Part shown: piece after piece, positions 59,344-64,000 of the stretch
How positions within the stretch are numbered: the first letter of the stretch is position 1
Layout of the letters: each line of letters opens with the position of its first letter
DNA from: Tachypleus tridentatus
Taxonomy: Eukaryota > Arthropoda > Merostomata > Xiphosura > Limulidae
Assembly: GCF_004210375.1 (NCBI RefSeq)
Contig: NC_134832.1
Location: 156,299,592-156,363,591, forward strand
Direction of reading: 5' to 3'
Length of the DNA stretch: 64,000 nucleotides
Translations under genes and position numbers: made by a program
Notes under the pieces: generated by a model
Seen by the model: only the letters and a program-made list of their open reading frames with translations
Told to the model about the DNA's origin: nothing
The model's database searches: none

Positions 59344-59555
59344 GCACCATATCTGCAGTGTTAGTACTAAAACTGTGTTTTGATACCCGTGGTAAACAGA
59401 GCACCATATCTGCAGTGTTAGTACGAAAACTGTGTTTTGATACTCATGGTGAACAGAGCACCATATCTGCAGTGTTAGTACTAAAACTGGGTTTCAATAC
59501 CCGTGGTGAACAGAGCACATTTAGCCCATTGTATAGCTTTGTGCTGGACTACAAA
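59344..59555 (+). mobile_element. tRNA-derived SINE, family B, with internal 57-bp triplication
   Basis: Three 57-bp units start at 59344, 59401 and 59458 (gcaccatatctgcagtgtta). Each holds the SINE's B-box region (tttgatacccgtggt), and the SINE tail (tagcccattgtatagctttg) follows only the last. A tandem array has grown inside the SINE. Confidence 0.75.
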
Positions 59556-59699
59556 CATACAGGTAATATAGTTTTTTTTTCCATTATTACTGAACGTTTA
59601 AGAAAAGTGATTTCTAAGATTAAATTTTGGATATTTCATGACAATAAGGTAGACATAAAATGCGATAAAAACCAACAAAGGTGATAAATGCAAAATAAA

Positions 59700-60705
59700 T
59701 AGCACTAGTACTAATGTTCATGCAGAACATGTCAGTAACAATACCACTAATAATTATGTAGGATATGTTAACAATAATATTGATAACATTTAGACTGATG
59801 TTCATGTAGGACATATTAATAACAAATCTACTGGTAATATTGGGACTGATGTTCATGTAGGACATATTAATAACAAATCTACTGGTAATATTGGGACTGA
59901 TGTTCATGTAGGACATATTAATAACAATATTACTGGTAATATTGGGACTGATGTTCATGTAGGACATATTAATAACAATACTACTGGTAATATTGAGACT
60001 GATGTTCATGTAGGACATATTAATAACAAATCTACTGGTAATATTGGGACTGATGTTCATGTAGGACATATTAATAACAATACTACTGGTAATATTGGGA
60101 CTGATGTTCATGTAGGACATATTAATAACAATACTACTGGTAATATTGGGACTGATGTTCATGTAGGACATATTAATAACAATACTACTGGTAATATTGG
60201 GATTGATGTTCATGTAGGACATTAATAACAATACTACTGGTAATATTGGGATTGATGATCATGTAGGACATATTAATAACAATACCACTGGTAATAATGG
60301 GACTGATGTTCATGTAGGACATATTAATAACAAATCTACTGGTAATATTGGGACTGATGTTCATGTAGGACATATTAATAACAATACTACTGGTAATATT
60401 GGGATTGATGTTCATGTAGGACATATTAATAACAATACTACTGGTAATATTGGGACTGATGTTCATGTAGGACATATTAATAATAATACTACTGGTAATA
60501 TTGGGGCTGATGTTCATCTAGGCATATTAATAACAATACTACTGGTAATATTGGGACTGATGTTCATGTTGGACATATTAATAACAATATTTCTGGTAAT
60601 ATTGGGACTGATGTTCATGCAGGACATATTAATAACAATACTACTGGTAATATTGGGATTGAAGTTCATGCAGGACATATTAATAACAATACTACTGGCT
60701 TAATA
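59700..60705. repeat. Minisatellite, 51-bp unit, ~19 copies, open on both strands
   Basis: Unit catgtaggacatattaataa, caatactactggtaatattg, ggactgatgtt. 51 bp is 17 codons. The minus strand gives 203- and 110-residue frames of a repeat like MSYMNISPNITSSIVIN; the plus strand reads HVGHINNNTTGNIGTDV with a stop in the third unit (about 59791) and frame slips at about 60219 and 60524. Homogeneous, so amplified recently. I do not call it a gene. Confidence 0.92.
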
Positions 60706-60709
60706 TTAT

Positions 60710-61365
60710 TGTATTTTGAAATTGCTAGACGTTTCTTGCTATTCTTTTCCGTCCCAGCTTTCCTATTTAATGACATGAAAAAGATGTTTACGTATTAATT
60801 CACTAGATGACAGAACATGTAAATACCATAAAACACCTTCACAGCAGTAGTAAAATCAGTTTTACACATTTAGGGTAACCACAAAGATTTAATTTTTTAC
60901 AATAAAACATCAAAAATATTTCTTGCAGAAAACGCTAGATTATTTAATATCTCATAATTCTATTTTCGCTTTCATAAAGTTTCATCTAAACTACAATAAT
61001 TAAACACACATCTTGTGTGAGAACAAAATTCACGGGTAGTATTATATCACTTGACATTTCTTTTGTCTGAACCAACTATTTCGGTGATTCGCTAAAGCAC
61101 TTGATTTTCAAAGTCATTCATCACCAAAAAAAAGTTATTCATCACATTTATGTCAAAACGGTATAATGTGTGCTTTAACCCTGTGTTCAGATAATGTCCC
61201 TAAAAGGCTTGGTAATTTTCTTGCCGGATGCGTTAGTTATATCATTGTTCTAACATTTGTACTTCAGTAATTGATTGATTTAAGTTTACAACTTCTTCGT
61301 TGATGTTGTGCGTTGAAAGATATTTTTGTAACTTTCGCTTTGTTCTTCTTTGTATGTCTCCCTCT
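60710..61365. other. No feature seen
   Basis: Unique sequence without recognised signals. Confidence 0.4.
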
Positions 61366-61369
61366 GGAA

Positions 61370-61470
61370 AAGCGGAAAGTCTACGAATTTACAGCGCTAA
61401 AATCAGGGGTTTAATTCCCCTCGGTGGTCTCGGCAGATAGCTCAATGTGGCTTCACTGTAAGAAAAACAC
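61370..61470 (+). mobile_element. tRNA-like SINE fragment, third variant
   Basis: Head aaagcggaaagtctacgaat, then acagcgctaaaatcaggggt and ttaattcccctcggtggtct. It resembles family B in the first half but has a different B box (gtttaattcccc) and a tail ending taagaaaaacacaaact. Confidence 0.6.
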
Positions 61471-61522
61471 AAACTCTTCTTTTTATGAATTTTATAAATG
61501 AATCCTTGAGGGGATTCATGGG

Positions 61523-61792
61523 TTTGTTTTGTTTTTGAATTTCGCACAAAGCTACTCGATGGCTATCTGTCCCTGATTTAACAGTGTAAAACTACAGGGA
61601 AGGCAGCTAGTCAACACCACCCACCGCCAACTTTTGGCCTACTCTTTTACCAATGAATAGTAGGAATTACCGTCACATTATAACGCCCCCATGGCTGAAA
61701 GGGCGAGCATGTTTGGCGCGACGGGGATGCGAATCCGCCACCCTCAGATTACGAATCGCACACCTTAACACGCTTGGCCATGCGGGCCAGGG
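61523..61792 (-). mobile_element. tRNA-derived SINE, family A, with 8-bp target duplication
   Basis: Full-length minus copy (tail tttttgaatttcgcacaaag; head complement cttggccatgcgggcc). TTCATGGG occurs at 61515-61522 and 61793-61800, the likely target duplication. Confidence 0.93.
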
Positions 61793-61799
61793 TTCATGG

Positions 61800-62250
61800 G
61801 ATGTTAACATATAAAAACTCTGTTGTGTATTTATTTTCATTGTCAACTGTGAGTTGTGTTTTTGTGTAAATAATTTATGTACTAAATGAATTTTTTTCTT
61901 ACTCATTTTAACAGTTTAAACTGCCACACTGCAGGCTTAGATATGAAAGTGGCTACAGCGTGTTTTTCTATTTCTTTGGTGTGCGCTACATACAGGTAAA
62001 TGTGTGTATAAATATTACATGAGGACGAGAGTAACCCGCACTTATTGAAGCCCCTATCAGGGTAATGTCCGTGTATTATCCACATATACATTTCGTGCAA
62101 ATATATTACTTTTCTTGAAAGTTCCATAATATTTTGCACTTTCATTAGATAGGCTTACCTGGAAAACATTTACATTAATACTCTTTAATATTTATTAGTT
62201 AAGTGCTAAACTATTGTGTGGTCTAGTATCCTGGTGGTCTTTTTTAACAT
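61800..62250. other. No feature seen
   Basis: Unique sequence between the SINE and the LINE; the minus frame at 61903-62145 has no recognised domain. Confidence 0.4.
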
Positions 62251-62251
62251 T

Positions 62252-64000
62252 ATATATATATACTGGGGAAATGTGTTTGGGACTATCCTAATCATGTATG
62301 CAGCATCTGCCCAGTTCACACACCAATTTATATTTCCTCCAATTTTTGTCGAAATAATTTATTGTGTCATGTAGGAGTCTATCTGCTATTGTTTCTATGT
62401 TTGAGTATTTGTGCATGAATTCAGAAGTAGTTTAAGGGACTTCATATGCTGTTGTCAGTAATGTGTTTTGTATTGTTTGTAGTTTGTTTCGTACTAGTTG
62501 TTGTTTTTTGTTGTATTTATCCATGCTGTGGTTGCACAGTCAATTACAGGTCGGACGTATGTTTTATATATTTTTAATATATTGTCTACTGTTACTCCAC
62601 TGTTATTGCCAATTAGACTCCTAGCATAGTTCGTTCTTCGCCAGATTTTAGTTTTAATATTATTTAGGTGATTTATCCGTGTTAATTTTGAATCAATTGT
62701 TAGTCCTAGAAATTTTGCGCATGTAGCAGTCTGAAAGAGAATTCCATTGAAATAAATTTCAAGTTGTTCTTTTTTGTATTTGGTTAATTTTGTGAAAACC
62801 ACTAGTTGTGTTTTAGTTATGTTTATTTTAATTCTATATTTTTGACAACATTCACTTATTCTGTTCACTTGGGATTGTATATTTGCAGCTGCTATTGTTG
62901 ATGTGTGTGCACTTTTCCAAACTGCAGTGAACTGTGATGAGTATCCATGATTTGAATCTTTCAGAAGCATATTGTTCACATACATGATGAAAAGGATAGG
63001 GCTAACCACCCCTCCCTGAGGGACGCCTGCCTCTGGAGTAAATAGCTCTAAAGTTCCCTCAACATTTACTCTACATTTTCCGTTTTCCAAAAAGTTTGAG
63101 AGCCAGCGTATAATTCCTCACGGTAGTCCCATTTCATACATACGGAACCGACGACCATTATGCCATACAGTGTCGAAAGCTTTCTCAATATCGAGAAAGC
63201 ATGCAATAGTGCAATCTCTTTTATTAAAACTGTCTACTATGGATTCAGTTAGTCTGATTAAATGATCTGTTGTTTTTCTAAATTTTCTGAAACCATTTTT
63301 TGCTTCTGGTAATTTTGATGTTATCTCCAGGAATGTGGAGAGTATTACTGATTACACGCTCGAGACTTTTGCCTACGCAGCTGGTCAGGCTAACTGGTCG
63401 GCAACTGTTTGGTTTATTGGCTAGATTTTCTTCTTTATGGGATATTAATACATTTGCATGCTTCCAAGAAATTGAGATATATTCAGAATTTAATGATAAG
63501 TTAGAAATTGCTGTTAAATGTTCAAATAATTTCGGAGTGCCGTTTTAAAGGGGGATGACTCGTATACCATCTTCTCTTGGAGTTTTGTTTTTGTCTTTTT
63601 TATTGCTTCTATAAGTTCTTGTAAAGCAATTCTGCATGTTAACATCGTATTTGGGGTGTTGATGTTTCTGTCGTTTATGTTGACTAGAAAGAGTGGTTCC
63701 AATACTTCTGTGTTGTATATTATGTAGTTGTTTACTTTGTTGTAAAAGTATTCGTGTCTGGGTCATTATGTGTTTGAACGTGTTTTGTAAGTGTTGTTTG
63801 AAGGCTTCTGCCTTCGCTTCGTTTGTGTGCGCTATGGTGTAATATTATTTCAGTGTTGGGCATCTACTTATTGCACAATCTCCGTTTGTACGTCTTTTAT
63901 TGTGTGACCAGCATTGTTTCGGATCTGCTTTATTATTTAGTTGGAAACAGAAAATGTCCCATTTTTCTTGTTTTAATAGTTTAACTTCTGTTCGAATTTT
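62252..64000 (-). mobile_element. Jockey-like LINE, RT domain, runs off the window
   Basis: Minus-strand RT in pieces: ELIEAIKKTKTK (about 63630), KNGFRKFRKTTDHLIRLTES (about 63300-63240), CFLDIEKAFDTVWHNG (about 63200, first palm aspartate), VPQGGVVSPILFIMYVNNML (about 63035-62970), then the thumb with FLGLTIDSKLTRINHL and a tail ending about 62494. The catalytic FADD box is lost: QFTAVWKSAH stands where QF-ADD-TAVW would be expected. A TA run at about 62252-62261 probably marks the 3' end. Frameshifts upstream of 63090. Confidence 0.85.
62494..63090 (-). pseudogene. Longest open piece of the Jockey-like reverse transcriptase
   Basis: 198 open codons from an internal Met (MENGKCRVNVEGTLELFTPE). 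It includes the GVPQGGVVSPILF block, a thumb with KFLGLTIDSKL, and a C-terminal YKTYVRPVIDCATTAW block. It lacks the ADD triad by an apparent in-frame 9-bp loss, so it cannot be an active polymerase. Confidence 0.85.

Noticed and set aside
59620..60231. 203-residue minus frame with SYMNISPNITS repeats
   Set aside because: The 51-bp minisatellite keeps any stop-free unit open; kept only as a finding, not as a gene.

Overview
This is an AT-rich animal nuclear window, mostly intron and intergenic DNA full of decayed retroelements, tRNA-derived SINEs and minisatellites. Nothing bacterial or viral is seen. I recognise the two SINE families, from memory only, as typical of chelicerates, most likely a horseshoe crab (Xiphosura). 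The species cannot be proved from this sequence.

Genes. Nearly all long open frames are repeat shadows. The real coding signal is short exons below the usual ORF cutoff. (1) A DEG/ENaC (degenerin / amiloride-sensitive sodium channel family) gene runs on the minus strand from about 18.3 kb to 2.6 kb. Six exons (18312-18074, 14518-14464, 7175-7099, 5945-5803, 3387-3257, 2727-2629) have mutually compatible phases and carry the family hallmarks: TM1, FPAVTVCS, GNCYSFN, a KPG segment and PPYQTNC. An 84-bp exon candidate at 22156-22073 could lie upstream. TM2 and the pore are not visible and may lie to the left of the window. (2) A second, unrecognised minus-strand gene ends at about 43.04 kb; its last four exons (45.47-43.04 kb) also have compatible phases. 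Further exon-like frames lie at 41.1 and 42.6 kb (minus). (3) A duplicated signal-peptide-like exon lies at 55.03-55.31 kb; its sister copy at 53.35-53.61 kb is broken.

Mobile elements. CR1-like LINE remains lie at 0.1-1.8 (+), 28.6-29.4 (-), 47.4-47.8 (+, endonuclease) and 57.7-58.5 kb (-, out of order). Jockey/I-like LINE remains lie at 10.1-12.2 (-) and 62.3-64.0 kb (-). A Penelope-like element with RT thumb, GIY-YIG endonuclease, 160-bp inverted termini and a 14-bp target duplication lies at 32.65-33.92 kb (-), with a second Penelope RT fragment at 31.6-32.06 kb (+). Solo Penelope terminal repeats with hammerhead-like cores lie at 15.4, 35.0 and 41.6-41.8 kb. Two tRNA-SINE families are scattered throughout, including an inverted back-to-back pair at 7.6-8.05 kb.

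Tandem repeats. Unrelated minisatellites occupy about 4.4-5.1 (38 bp), 12.25-13.25 (38), 17.05-17.3 (23), 20.1-21.8 (50), 25.6-26.7 (58), 37.2-37.45 (32), 45.6-47.35 (59), 47.8-48.55 (59), 48.55-52.77 (30, more than 4 kb) and 59.7-60.7 kb (51). A diverged segmental duplication (53.14-54.4 and 54.83-55.8 kb) gives a filled/empty comparison for one SINE.
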